DNA of 52,199 nt, from assembly GCA_964642545.1 (NCBI GenBank), contig CAZXQU010000016.1, positions 1 through 52,199 on the forward strand. The letters are read 5' to 3'. Origin of the DNA: QYOJ01 sp964642545 (GTDB lineage Bacteria > Bacteroidota > Bacteroidia > Bacteroidales > FEN-979). Position numbers and translations under genes: made by a program. The notes under the pieces were generated by a model. That model searched no databases, had not been told where the DNA came from, and worked only from the letters and a program-made list of their open reading frames with translations. Numbering within the stretch: the first letter of the stretch is position 1; each line of letters begins with the position of its first letter. This document shows positions 33,737-42,114 of the stretch, one piece after another.

Positions 33737-36432
33737 AATTTAAACTGGTAGTTAATGGATGGGATGATCCCGGCAACCGAGATCATTGTGGGGACAAGCT
33801 CGTAATCTCCTTCCAGATTTGAAGGAACAACAAAATTTCCCTGATCATCCTGGTATTTATTGAAACTCACAGAGAAGGGATTTGCCCTTCCATAGGCATT
33901 GTATAACGTTACAGACAGCGTATGGCGAAACTGGCTCTCTGGTTTGTTCAGCCTGTAAACCACCGAGAGGTCAAGTCGGTGGTAGTTGGGGAGCCTGTCG
34001 TTGTTCTTCTCACCGTAAAGAGGAACCTCATACCCGTTAAATTCATAGAATCCAATAGGAGAAGTGATTGGATTACCAGTCATAAACACCCAGTTCGCGG
34101 AGAATGACCACCGCTTGCGGGTATCATAGGAAACGAATATACTTAAGTTGTGTGGACTGTCAAAACTGGCAGGATACGGATCTCCGCCATTCACTCCCTG
34201 AGTTTCCGTCATGGCACGCGACCAGGTGTAACCAACCCAACCACTTAACTTCCCGGCAGGTTTTTGCAGCAGCATTTCCAGCCCATATGACCACGCTTTT
34301 CCGAACCTTAGCTCGCCCTCTAGCAATGGGTTATAGAGTAGGTTTGCATGGTCGGTATAATCAATATGATTTCGGAAATTTTTATAAAAGGCTTCTGCCG
34401 AAAAGAAAAAGGTGGAGGAGGCAAACTTCAGAAAGTAGCCCATTGTGACCTGGTCGGTCTTCAGAGGCTGTATATTCGGTCCTGCAGGAACCCAAACTTC
34501 GAGCGAAGTGAATGGTCCTGTCGCATTAGATAATAGCTGCATGAATTGAGTGGTTCGGCTGTAGCTGGCCTTGAGGGAAGAGACTTTGTTCAGGGCAAAT
34601 CCAATTGATAATCTCGGTTCCGGGCTGAAAAATATATCGTAAGAGATATTCTTCCCAACCGTCACTGTATCGATCACGGTATAATTGGGATCAAAGAAAT
34701 AGACAGAAGTGGGTCCGAAATTTTGCCATACTGGCAGCCGGATTCCATAGTTTAACGAAAAACGATTTCCAATTTTTTGTTCATTACTGAGGTACAAGAG
34801 ATACTCCATGGATGTATATTTCGGCACCTCACGAATTTCAAGCTGCTCCTCCTCTCCCTGCTGGGTGATATTTCCCGGATTGGATTGGTAGCGGCTTATC
34901 GCAAATCCCGCACGAAGGGTGTTTGCCGGATTCAGAAACCATGTAATATCACTTTTCAGTGTAAGATTACCAATGGAAGATTGCCAGTAACTCTTTCGGT
35001 CGGACGAAAGGTACAGAGAGTAATCATAGCTGCTGTAGTTGAGGGTGGTGTTGGAAAAGAGTTTCGGGTTGAAGAGGTGGTTCCACCGAAGTGTTGCAGC
35101 AAGATTATCCCAACTGATCCCATACGTCTGGTAAACGGAATTAGTAAACCGGTTGAACTGGTCCCGACCTGTAAAAAAGGTAAGGAAAATCCTGTCCTTC
35201 CGGGTTGGTTTCACATTGATTTTTGCATTGATATCAAAGAAATAGAGGTCGAACGATCCGGAATTATCCACCAGGTAGTTGAGCCAGTTGAGGGTGGAGA
35301 GGCGTCCTGAAACAATGAAGGAGGCTTTATCCTTGACAATGGGTCCTTCAAGAGTGAGGGAGGAGGCATATGGGCCGATGTTTCCACCAAAACTGATGCG
35401 TTTCATGTTTCCCTCCCGCGCTGTAATGTTTATCACGGAAGAGGCTCTACCTCCATACCTTGCAGGAAAATCCCCTTTATAGATTTCCATGTCGTTTACG
35501 GCATCCGGGGCTAACACCGAATAAAATCCAAAAAGGTGGGAAGGATTGTAGATAGGGGCTTCGTCGATCATCAACAGATTCTGGTCATTGTTCCCTCCCC
35601 TGACATAATAGAGTGATGAGCCGTCTCCAAATGATCTGATACCTGGCAAAAGTTGCAATGCCTTTAGTACATCCACATCTCCTGCAAAACCGGGAAGTCT
35701 ATCCAGGGTAGCACCTGAGAAGTTGAAATCGCCGGGCTGGTTCACAGCAGGAAGCTGTTCGTTATCCCTGGCACTGATCACCACCTCGCGCATCCCAAAG
35801 CTTACCTCCCGTAAGTCAGGAGAGATCAGGGTATCTTTTACTAAATTCAATAAATAGGTCTCCCCCCTGAAACCCAGGTAAGAAAATTCAATTTCGGCAA
35901 CTCCCTCCGGTAAGGAGAGGGAGTAAAATCCATATTCGTTCGAGGTGGTTCCCTTAACCAGCTTCTTAACCATCACATTGGCCCCGATCAAGGCTTCACC
36001 GGTAAGGCTGTCGTATACGTACCCGCTGATGGCATGTACCGGAATAGCTCGACTCAGTGTGGGATTTTCAGCCTGACGTTCGGTAATTCGAAGTTTCAGA
36101 ACAACCTGGTTCTCTACTTCCAGCCAATCGATACCACGACTCCCAAGAATCTCGTTCAAAACATCCTTCACAGATTTATTCGTGCATTTGAAGGATATCT
36201 CCTGATTGGTAGAAATAATTTGTGAGCTGTATGAGAATTGAATGTCTCCCTTTTCAGAAATTTGCCGAAGCACCTCACCTAACGGAGTATTTTCTACATC
36301 CATGGAGATCTTTTGGTCGAGATTCTGGCCAAAACCACAGAGGGAAAACATGAAAACTATGAGGAGGGTAGTGAGGCACCACGAAGCTGCCTTGTGCCGA
36401 AGGGTCAATCTATGCTTGCTACTTAGTTGCAT
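33733..36432 (-). CDS. STN-domain TonB-dependent receptor (FecA/SusC-type transducer)
   Basis: An 899-residue outer-membrane receptor. After the signal peptide (ending CGFGQ, ~36) comes an STN/FecCD-N secretin-like domain (~40-110; DVENTPLGEVLRQISEKGD), a CarboxypepD-reg-like domain (~132-210; SGYVYDSLTGEALIGANVMV), a plug (~215-330; YYVRGGNNDQNLLMIDEAPI) and a barrel ending SINYQFKF. The STN domain lets it signal to the FecR-type anti-sigma factor encoded just upstream. Its start overlaps the fecR-like gene by 10 bases and its stop overlaps DUF4249 by four, so this is one operon. The ligand is unknown; no SusD is present. Confidence 0.93.
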   Translation of the reverse strand: MQLSSKHRLTLRHKAASWCLTTLLIVFMFSLCGFGQNLDQKISMDVENTPLGEVLRQISEKGDIQFSYSSQIISTNQEISFKCTNKSVKDVLNEILGSRGIDWLEVENQVVLKLRITERQAENPTLSRAIPVHAISGYVYDSLTGEALIGANVMVKKLVKGTTSNEYGFYSLSLPEGVAEIEFSYLGFRGETYLLNLVKDTLISPDLREVSFGMREVVISARDNEQLPAVNQPGDFNFSGATLDRLPGFAGDVDVLKALQLLPGIRSFGDGSSLYYVRGGNNDQNLLMIDEAPIYNPSHLFGFYSVLAPDAVNDMEIYKGDFPARYGGRASSVINITAREGNMKRISFGGNIGPYASSLTLEGPIVKDKASFIVSGRLSTLNWLNYLVDNSGSFDLYFFDINAKINVKPTRKDRIFLTFFTGRDQFNRFTNSVYQTYGISWDNLAATLRWNHLFNPKLFSNTTLNYSSYDYSLYLSSDRKSYWQSSIGNLTLKSDITWFLNPANTLRAGFAISRYQSNPGNITQQGEEEQLEIREVPKYTSMEYLLYLSNEQKIGNRFSLNYGIRLPVWQNFGPTSVYFFDPNYTVIDTVTVGKNISYDIFFSPEPRLSIGFALNKVSSLKASYSRTTQFMQLLSNATGPFTSLEVWVPAGPNIQPLKTDQVTMGYFLKFASSTFFFSAEAFYKNFRNHIDYTDHANLLYNPLLEGELRFGKAWSYGLEMLLQKPAGKLSGWVGYTWSRAMTETQGVNGGDPYPASFDSPHNLSIFVSYDTRKRWSFSANWVFMTGNPITSPIGFYEFNGYEVPLYGEKNNDRLPNYHRLDLSVVYRLNKPESQFRHTLSVTLYNAYGRANPFSVSFNKYQDDQGNFVVPSNLEGDYELVPTMISVAGIIPSINYQFKF

Positions 36433-37568
36433 CCTCTCCCGTAAAGGATGATTCCGGATGACGTTGTTTCGGCCTGAAGATCCATTGTAACCTGGATCAC
36501 ACTTAGTACCGACTCCAACGACTGCTGGTTGAAAGAGGCGGTAAGGCGACAGGATGTCAGAGTTTCGTTTGCCAGTGAGATGTTGGCCTGATAAACCTTA
36601 TTCAGGGTTTTAATGATCATATCCAGCCTGTCATCGAGGAAAATCAGGTGATAGGTTTTCCAGGCCAGGAAGTTTGGATCTTCATTTGGTGAAACAATAA
36701 TCCTCTGGTTTGACTGGATCAGTTCGGCTTTCTCTCCCGGGATGATCGTTTTCCCTGTCGACCGGGCCTCATCAAAATAGACTGCAACGCTACCATCGAC
36801 CAGAACGACCCCCATATCTCCTGCATCCTGCTCGGCATGAGCATAGAATGAGGTACCCAGCACTTCGAGCCTGGAGTTTCCACAGCTGATCATGAAGGGC
36901 AAAAGGGAATCTCTGTTCACCTCAAAATAACCCTCCCCGTTGAGGAAAACATCCCTGTTTGTTTTTCCGTAATCCTCTGTATAGGTAAGTGATGAATAGG
37001 CATTCAGAGATATCATCGAACCATCGGGGAGTAAGGCCTCAAGAATCTCGTTGGAAGCCGAAAGCCGAATCACCTCTGATGTTGTAAAATAGCGGTAGCC
37101 CACCCATATAGGGATCAGAAGCACCAGTGCAATAGCTGCAATGAGCGAAGCCCTGATCATGATCACCTGCCAAGGGAGTCTGTTGCTCTCAATTTGTATG
37201 ACTTTTGGTTCCCGGCTGGTTGTTGGTTGCCTGTTGCCGATTGTTGGTTGTGGGATTCCAGATCGCGAATCTCGAATCCCGAATCTCGAATCCTTTTGCC
37301 CTGTACTTTGCGCTCTTCGCTCTTTGCCCGGGGCCCCAAGTCCTGTCAATTTGGGCAAGAGTAACTCCCACTCCTTAGCCGGGTCTACTTGTTGCTCAAC
37401 CTGATCGGCAGCAACGCCCTTCCAGGTTTTCCTGAATTCGTCGAAAAGAGATGCATGATCGGGGCTGGACCGAATCCATTCCGAAAGGGCTGAAATCTCT
37501 TCCGGGAAAGCCTCTCCTGAAAGGTACCGGGTGATTAAATCGGGGTAATATGTGTCGTTTATGCTCAT
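36423..37568 (-). CDS. FecR-family anti-sigma factor with a repeat-encoded linker
   Basis: A 381-residue transmembrane regulator. Residues 1-75 are the cytoplasmic sigma-binding region (YYPDLITRYLSGEAFPEEI), 136-157 a membrane helix, ~165-275 the periplasmic FecR domain (LPDGSMISLNAYSSLTYTEDY, GEGYFEVNRD, VLGTSFYAHA) and the last ~75 residues a DUF4974-type STN-like domain. Between the sigma-binding region and the helix, residues ~80-117 (including SRFGIRDSRSGIPQ) are encoded by a 112-base array of 7-base units that ordinary homologues would not have. It follows the FecI-like gene by 19 bases and overlaps the receptor gene. Confidence 0.92.
   Translation of the reverse strand: MSINDTYYPDLITRYLSGEAFPEEISALSEWIRSSPDHASLFDEFRKTWKGVAADQVEQQVDPAKEWELLLPKLTGLGAPGKERRAQSTGQKDSRFGIRDSRSGIPQPTIGNRQPTTSREPKVIQIESNRLPWQVIMIRASLIAAIALVLLIPIWVGYRYFTTSEVIRLSASNEILEALLPDGSMISLNAYSSLTYTEDYGKTNRDVFLNGEGYFEVNRDSLLPFMISCGNSRLEVLGTSFYAHAEQDAGDMGVVLVDGSVAVYFDEARSTGKTIIPGEKAELIQSNQRIIVSPNEDPNFLAWKTYHLIFLDDRLDMIIKTLNKVYQANISLANETLTSCRLTASFNQQSLESVLSVIQVTMDLQAETTSSGIILYGRGCN
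37219..37330. repeat. 7-base tandem array of 16 units inside the FecR-like gene
   Basis: Sixteen consecutive 7-base units can be laid out without slippage, from gttgttg, gttgcct, gttgccg, through gatcgcg, aatctcg, aatcccg, aatctcg, to tcgctct and ttgcccg, exactly 112 bases. Several unit families are present side by side, and the coding strand has no stop. Confidence 0.85.
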
Positions 37569-37587
37569 TTATCCGTTCATTATACAC

Positions 37588-38121
37588 TTAACTTGGAGGA
37601 TACCCTGATCCCAGGTAATCCTTCAGCCGAATTCGGAGATGTTGCAGCGCTTTCGACATTTGAGTCTCCACAGTCTTTACTGATATCTCGAGTTTATCGG
37701 CAATCGCCTGGTACTTCAGGTGTTCGTTACGGCTTAGCAGAAAAACTTCCCTGCATTTCTCCGGCAACTCCGAAATAGCATACTGGATTCGATCCTGCAA
37801 CTCTCTCTCCACCAACCTGTCGGTTTGCTCGTAAGATGCCAGCGGAAAGAGGTTTTCCTGAGCAAGCAAGCGTGTGTCGAACTTCTTATTGTCGCGTAGG
37901 TAATTCAGGGAGCGGTTTCTGACAGTAGTTGAAAGGTAGGTCTTTACAGGACGTGATAGATCGATCTGTGCCCGCTTATCCCACATTCCGATGAAGGCCT
38001 CCTGGACAATCTCCCTGGCTGCTTCATAATCCTTAACATATTGAATAGCAAAAAGAACGAGTCCTTTGAACTCATCTCTGAACAGGCGTTCAAATGTGGT
38101 TTTATCTAAGGTATTCCCCAT
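37588..38121 (-). CDS. FecI-type ECF RNA polymerase sigma-70 factor
   Basis: A 177-residue Bacteroidota ECF sigma factor (FecI-like). Region 2 has FKGLVLFAIQYVKDYEAAREIVQEAF and VKTYLSTTVRNRSLNYLRD; region 4 has the LSRNEHLKYQAIADKLEISV helix-turn-helix and KTVETQMSKALQHLR. It heads the operon FecI-FecR-TonB receptor-DUF4249, in which ligand binding outside the cell relieves FecR inhibition. A near-match to the -7 box (TATCTTTA, 38154-38147 on the minus strand) is about 26 bases upstream. Confidence 0.93.
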   Translation of the reverse strand: MGNTLDKTTFERLFRDEFKGLVLFAIQYVKDYEAAREIVQEAFIGMWDKRAQIDLSRPVKTYLSTTVRNRSLNYLRDNKKFDTRLLAQENLFPLASYEQTDRLVERELQDRIQYAISELPEKCREVFLLSRNEHLKYQAIADKLEISVKTVETQMSKALQHLRIRLKDYLGSGYPPS

Positions 38122-38159
38122 CCCTGGATGGATCCTGATTGAATTGTAAAGATAGTAAT

Positions 38160-38651
38160 TTACTGTTTGTCGTACTGCTGCATCTCGTCGATCACAAATT
38201 CCAGTGAAATGCCTGCTTTGGCAAACATCTCCTCCGAGTCGCGGCCGTCGTGGTATTTACGCTGACATACCACCCGAACGATCCCGCAATTGATGATCAA
38301 CATGGCACAGGTACGGCAGGGTGTCATCCGGCAATAGAGAGTAGCTCCTTCCAGGGGAATCCCAAGCCTGGCAGCCTGGCAGATGGCATTTTGTTCGGCA
38401 TGAACGGTACGCATGCAGTGCTGGGAAACGCGGCCATCTTCGTGGGTAACCTGTTTCAGCAGGTGGCCTATTTCATCACAGTGTGGCAATCCTCTCGGAC
38501 TTCCAACATATCCTGTCACAAGAATCTGCTTGTCGCGGGCTATTACGCACCCGCTCCTGCCCCGGTCGCATGTAGCTCTATTGGCAACGGTATTGGCAAC
38601 TTCCATGAAATATTCGTCCCAGGAAGGACGTATGTAAGATTCCTCAGTCAT
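38160..38651 (-). CDS. dCMP deaminase-type zinc cytidine deaminase
   Basis: A 163-residue deaminase with the zinc site HAE (84-86) and PCRTC (Cys112, Cys115), and a second metal-binding set (CDRGRSGC and HCDE) typical of dCMP deaminases with ComEB. It converts dCMP to dUMP for thymidylate synthesis. It is 34 bases after a P-loop kinase that may phosphorylate deoxynucleotides, and in the same direction, so pyrimidine-nucleotide handling is a reasonable theme. No signal peptide is present. Confidence 0.92.
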   Translation of the reverse strand: MTEESYIRPSWDEYFMEVANTVANRATCDRGRSGCVIARDKQILVTGYVGSPRGLPHCDEIGHLLKQVTHEDGRVSQHCMRTVHAEQNAICQAARLGIPLEGATLYCRMTPCRTCAMLIINCGIVRVVCQRKYHDGRDSEEMFAKAGISLEFVIDEMQQYDKQ

Positions 38652-38676
38652 AATAAGCTATTTTGAAAAAATGTGT

Positions 38677-38709
38677 CAATCCGTATTAATCAGTATCATC
38701 AGTGTTCAA
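38677..38709. repeat. Degenerate ~10-base repeat at the kinase gene 3' end
   Basis: Related blocks (aatccgtatt, aatcagtat, catcagtgtt) run through the last residues (NTDDTD) and the TAA stop of the P-loop kinase gene and into the spacer before the deaminase gene. The period is about 10 bases and imperfect. Confidence 0.5.
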
Positions 38710-39264
38710 TATTTTTAATCTTTTCAACACTGTATCAACCTCCTGATAAAGTTTTTCCATAGTACCGTTATTCAAAAATACAACATCTGCTTCACTGATG
38801 CATGCCTGGAGGTTTTGTACCCCGGGGTTCGATGAGACAGATTCCCGCTTTTCATTCTCCACGAAGGTTTTATAACTAACCGAATCCGTTACCGATTTAC
38901 GTAGCTGAATCCGGTCAAACCGGAGTTTCGGGTCGGCATCAACTGCAAAGAGATAAAAATCTCCCTTTTTTCGCAGGGCGTCAATCTCTCCGGTGGTACG
39001 GATACTTTCAATGATGCCGTTTTGTCCAGATTTTTTGGCCTCTTCAAACAGTTGATCCGTAACATAAGCGGGACCATACTCGGCCCTGAGCTCGTTAGCA
39101 AGGTTAAACATGCTGTCGCGGTTTTCGGGCAAACCCAGTTCTCGGATCTTTTCGAGCAAGAAACCTCTGACAGAGAAATGGGAGAATCCTTTTTCTATTG
39201 TGAGGTAGTCAACGATTGTTCCCTTCCCGGCGCCAAGAGTTCCAGTTATTCCAATAATTATCAT
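38686..39264 (-). CDS. P-loop NTPase, nucleotide/dephospho-CoA kinase-like (AAA_17 type)
   Basis: A 192-residue kinase. The Walker A is GTLGAGKGTIVDYL (8-21), preceded by MIIIGIT; the LID-like region has RIQLRKSVTD. It resembles the uncharacterised kinase family that includes archaeal dephospho-CoA kinase-like and deoxynucleoside monophosphate kinase-like proteins. It starts four bases inside the LOG gene end and precedes the dCMP deaminase, so a dNMP substrate is plausible but unproven. The C-terminal residues are repeat-derived. Bacterial CoaE is another possibility; the sequence differs from typical CoaE after the P-loop. Confidence 0.7.
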   Translation of the reverse strand: MIIIGITGTLGAGKGTIVDYLTIEKGFSHFSVRGFLLEKIRELGLPENRDSMFNLANELRAEYGPAYVTDQLFEEAKKSGQNGIIESIRTTGEIDALRKKGDFYLFAVDADPKLRFDRIQLRKSVTDSVSYKTFVENEKRESVSSNPGVQNLQACISEADVVFLNNGTMEKLYQEVDTVLKRLKILNTDDTD

Positions 39265-39860
39265 ATTTTCCCTTTTTTGAGGCGGTCAATCCATTTCTCC
39301 GCTTCAACAGGAACAAATGCCTCCATCCGGTCGATCAACCTTTCCGGATCAGTATCTGAAATCAGGAGTTCCCTGTGTTCGGGACGTAAGAAACCCTCCT
39401 TTACTGCTTTGTCAAGCTGCTCGAGAAGTGGATCAAAATATCCGTTAACATTCAGGATACCCACCGGTTTCTGTAATAATTTCAATTGGTTAAAAGAGAG
39501 CATCTCAAAGATTTCGTCAAATGTGCCATATCCCCCAGGCATCGTTATAAATCCATCAGATAATTCGGCCATCAGTGCTTTCCTCTCCTGCATCCCTGAA
39601 ACGATATGCATTTTAGTCAGTCTTTCGTGTGCCACTTCCCTGTCGGCCAGGCTCTTCGGCATCACGCCAATAACAACTCCTCCGGCTTCAAGAATCTTAT
39701 CAGCAGCCACTTTCATCAAACCGATATTCGCCCCACCGTAAACCAGGTTAATCCTGCGTTTTAATAAGACAGAGGCAAGGTTGATGGCAGCCTCACTATA
39801 AACAGATGTTGAACCGGCCGCGGAACCGCAAAAGAGACAGATGGTTTGTAAGGAAGTCAT
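39261..39860 (-). CDS. LOG-family nucleoside 5'-monophosphate phosphoribohydrolase (TIGR00730)
   Basis: A 199-residue Rossmann-fold protein. It shows ICLFCGSAAG at the start, LVYGGANIGLM (39-49), the arginine region MQERKALM (90-97) and the signature PGGYGTFDEIFE (108-119), the complete LOG active site. Members cleave the N-glycosidic bond of AMP or cytokinin ribotides and release ribose 5-phosphate. It overlaps the kinase gene by four bases. Its association with a kinase and a dCMP deaminase suggests nucleotide clean-up or salvage. Confidence 0.92.
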   Translation of the reverse strand: MTSLQTICLFCGSAAGSTSVYSEAAINLASVLLKRRINLVYGGANIGLMKVAADKILEAGGVVIGVMPKSLADREVAHERLTKMHIVSGMQERKALMAELSDGFITMPGGYGTFDEIFEMLSFNQLKLLQKPVGILNVNGYFDPLLEQLDKAVKEGFLRPEHRELLISDTDPERLIDRMEAFVPVEAEKWIDRLKKGKI

Positions 39861-39864
39861 TGGA

Positions 39865-41016
39865 TTACCGGTTTATCTGTTTGATCATCTCGTAAAATAT
39901 CCTGATACCGGGTTCGATGATCTCATCGGGGAAATCATAATGAGGGGTATGCAGGTCGGAATGATGCTCCCCTGATCCCAGTCCAAAGATAGCACCGGGA
40001 AATTTTGCCGTAAACTCACCAAAATCTTCCGACCAACGGAAAGGTTCTGTCCTTTCCACAATGGGAAGATCCAGTTTTCTGGCAGCTGTCCGTATCATGG
40101 TGACGGCTTCGGGGGCGTTGACTGTTGCACTGAAGGGCTCATGCCAGTGGATAATCGTATCCAGCATATACCGGATGCCGATCTCCCGGATCATGGGGAT
40201 TATTTCGGCCTTGATCTTCTCGATGTCCAGGTTTCGTTCTGATCTCATTGTAGCTGCCAGTTCGGCCTGTCCTGGTGATGTTCCAAAGACAAAATGTCCC
40301 AAGCGACAGTATGTGATCGTTAGAATGGTATTTTTATGCAGACCGGGGATAATCACGGGAAGTTCCTGAAGGGTTCCAAGTAACTCCTGGAGAGCTGGCA
40401 GGGGTGAGATGCCATGTTCGGGGAAGGCCGCGTGTGACGATTCTCCTTTGATCCTGGTAAAGATCCCCAATGATGCATAGGCGAAGGGACCATTTTTAAC
40501 AATGATCGATCCGACAGGAAAGCCCGGGAGGTTATGTAGTGCAAAAATATAATCGGGGACAATCCCTTTGAACTTGGGATCGTTTAACACAGCTTTTGCC
40601 CCTTTGCCAGTCTCTTCCGCAGGCTGGAAGAGAAGCACTACCCGTCCGCTCTTTGGCCGGTTCTTATGAAGCATAGCAGCCACTCCACAAAGGATCGCCA
40701 TATGACCGTCGTGACCACATTTGTGAGACAGATCCTTATTTAAGGACCGGTGCGGAATCTCAATCACTTCATCGAGAGGCAAAGCATCCAGTTCAGCCCT
40801 AAGCATCAGCGTTTTTCCATCCTTGGCGCCTTCGAAGACCAAGGCAAAACCGTTTCCACCCAGCTTCTCTATCACAAAATCAGGCTTGAAATCAGCACAA
40901 AACTCCTGGATCCTTGCAGCTGTCTTCTTTTCCCTGCCCGAATATTCAGGGTATTGGTGGAGCTCTTTTCTAAGATCCTGGATTGTATTGAGATATGAAA
41001 TCGGAAGATTCGCCAT
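39865..41016 (-). CDS. M20 family amidohydrolase (second copy)
   Basis: A 383-residue M20D-type peptidase from the ATG at 41016 (MANLPISYLN). An upstream ATG at 41094 would add 26 residues that overlap the manA region and do not fit the family. Metal-site motifs: LRAELDALP (72-80), HKCGHDGHM with Cys100 and His102, LFQPAEETG, and WSEDFGEF near the C-terminus. It is cytoplasmic, four bases after nothing obvious on its 5' side and 4 bases before the LOG gene. It is clearly diverged from the M20 enzyme at 17390, so it is not a recent duplicate. Substrate unknown. Confidence 0.87.
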   Translation of the reverse strand: MANLPISYLNTIQDLRKELHQYPEYSGREKKTAARIQEFCADFKPDFVIEKLGGNGFALVFEGAKDGKTLMLRAELDALPLDEVIEIPHRSLNKDLSHKCGHDGHMAILCGVAAMLHKNRPKSGRVVLLFQPAEETGKGAKAVLNDPKFKGIVPDYIFALHNLPGFPVGSIIVKNGPFAYASLGIFTRIKGESSHAAFPEHGISPLPALQELLGTLQELPVIIPGLHKNTILTITYCRLGHFVFGTSPGQAELAATMRSERNLDIEKIKAEIIPMIREIGIRYMLDTIIHWHEPFSATVNAPEAVTMIRTAARKLDLPIVERTEPFRWSEDFGEFTAKFPGAIFGLGSGEHHSDLHTPHYDFPDEIIEPGIRIFYEMIKQINR

Positions 41017-41030
41017 AATAGATAAAACTA

Positions 41031-41038
41031 TACCTTTG
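41031..41038 (+). promoter_or_regulatory. Bacteroidota -7 box for manA
   Basis: TACCTTTG matches TAnnTTTG exactly, 55 bases before the ATG at 41093, in the 76-base divergent gap with the M20 gene. No good -33 partner is visible. Confidence 0.5.
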
Positions 41039-41092
41039 TCTTGTAAACAGACCGTAAAAGTAGGCATTAATCGAGAAACTATAGCATCTGTC

Positions 41093-42073
41093 ATGAACTT
41101 GCTTTATCCAATGAAATTTACCCCTGTCTTCAAAGACAAGGTATGGGGTGGTCAAAAAATCCGGACAGAATTAGGGTTCGACTTCTCCCCTCTTCCCAAC
41201 TGTGGTGAAGCCTGGGTATTATCGGGAGTCGCCGGTTCCCAAACGGTAGTTTCCAACGGATTCCTGCAAGGAAATGAGCTGAATGACCTGGTTGAAATAT
41301 ACATGGACGATCTTGTTGGCGAGAAAGCGTTTGAGCAATTTCCCGATAAGTTTCCGATCCTTGTCAAGTTTATTGACTCCAACGACTGGTTGTCCATCCA
41401 GGTCCATCCGGATGATGTTCTGGCAACGAAACGGAAGATTGGTAACGGAAAAACCGAGATGTGGTATATCCTGGATGCAGACAAAGATGCCGAACTTATC
41501 AGCGGTTTCAACAAGACTGTGAATCAGAAGATCTACCTGGATCACCTGGATCAAAAACGGTTGAAGGAGATTTTGAATGTGGAAGCAGTTCAGAGAGGAG
41601 ATGTTTTTTATATCCCAGCCGGGAGAATTCATGCATTGGGGCCCGGTGTTCTACTGGTAGAAATCCAGCAAACTTCCGATACAACATACAGGATTTATGA
41701 CTGGGACCGGGTTGATCGTGAAGGAAAGTCGCGGGATCTCCACACTGATTTGGCGCTTGAAGCGATCGACTTCTCCGTTCAGGGCTCCTACTCTACTTCC
41801 TATGCTAAACTGAAGAATCAATCCGTCAACCTGGTGGAGTGCCCGGCATTTACGACCAACCTTATGGAGTTAGACCATGGGATTGAAAAACAGCTTGAGT
41901 ACATCGATTCATTTATCATCTATCTCTGCACCGAGGGTGAGTGCAGCATTCAATACCTGCAAGGGATGGAGATAATTAAAAAAGGTGAAGTTATCCTGAT
42001 CCCTGCCACGATGGATCATCTCTTCCTGGTTCCGAAACCAAAATCAACCCTTCTCGAGATTTTTTTAATATAA
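41093..42073 (+). CDS. manA: Mannose-6-phosphate isomerase, class I
   Basis: A 326-residue cupin isomerase interconverting mannose 6-phosphate and fructose 6-phosphate, feeding GDP-mannose and glycan synthesis. It has the family start (LYPMKFTPVFKDKVWGG), zinc-site motifs IQVHPDD and KTEMWYIL, and IPAGRIHALG followed by EIQQTSDTTYRIYDWDR. The reading frame is open further upstream, to 40823, but that stretch runs over the opposite-strand M20 gene, so I chose the ATG at 41093; ATG 41111 is a weaker option. A TAnnTTTG box lies upstream. It is followed by tlpA-like after 41 bases with its own promoter box. Confidence 0.92.
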   Translation: MNLLYPMKFTPVFKDKVWGGQKIRTELGFDFSPLPNCGEAWVLSGVAGSQTVVSNGFLQGNELNDLVEIYMDDLVGEKAFEQFPDKFPILVKFIDSNDWLSIQVHPDDVLATKRKIGNGKTEMWYILDADKDAELISGFNKTVNQKIYLDHLDQKRLKEILNVEAVQRGDVFYIPAGRIHALGPGVLLVEIQQTSDTTYRIYDWDRVDREGKSRDLHTDLALEAIDFSVQGSYSTSYAKLKNQSVNLVECPAFTTNLMELDHGIEKQLEYIDSFIIYLCTEGECSIQYLQGMEIIKKGEVILIPATMDHLFLVPKPKSTLLEIFLI

Positions 42074-42077
42074 TCGT

Positions 42078-42085
42078 TATCTTTG
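42078..42085 (+). promoter_or_regulatory. Bacteroidota -7 box for the TlpA-DUF6029-Omp28 genes
   Basis: TATCTTTG matches TAnnTTTG exactly, 29 bases upstream of the ATG at 42115 and just after the manA stop. A poly-T stretch lies before it; no clear -33 TTTG is seen. Confidence 0.5.
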
Positions 42086-42114
42086 TACCCTTTTAATCTT
42101 ACTGATAACCAACT

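Noticed and set aside
33733..36432. Polysaccharide utilisation locus around the STN receptor
   Set aside because: No SusD, glycoside hydrolase or hybrid two-component gene is present; the partner is DUF4249.
40823..41092. Upstream extension of manA to an earlier ATG
   Set aside because: The extension is antisense to the M20 gene, and the family N-terminus starts at 41093.
41017..41094. Longer start for the M20 amidohydrolase
   Set aside because: The extra 26 residues do not fit the family, and the region holds the manA promoter box.
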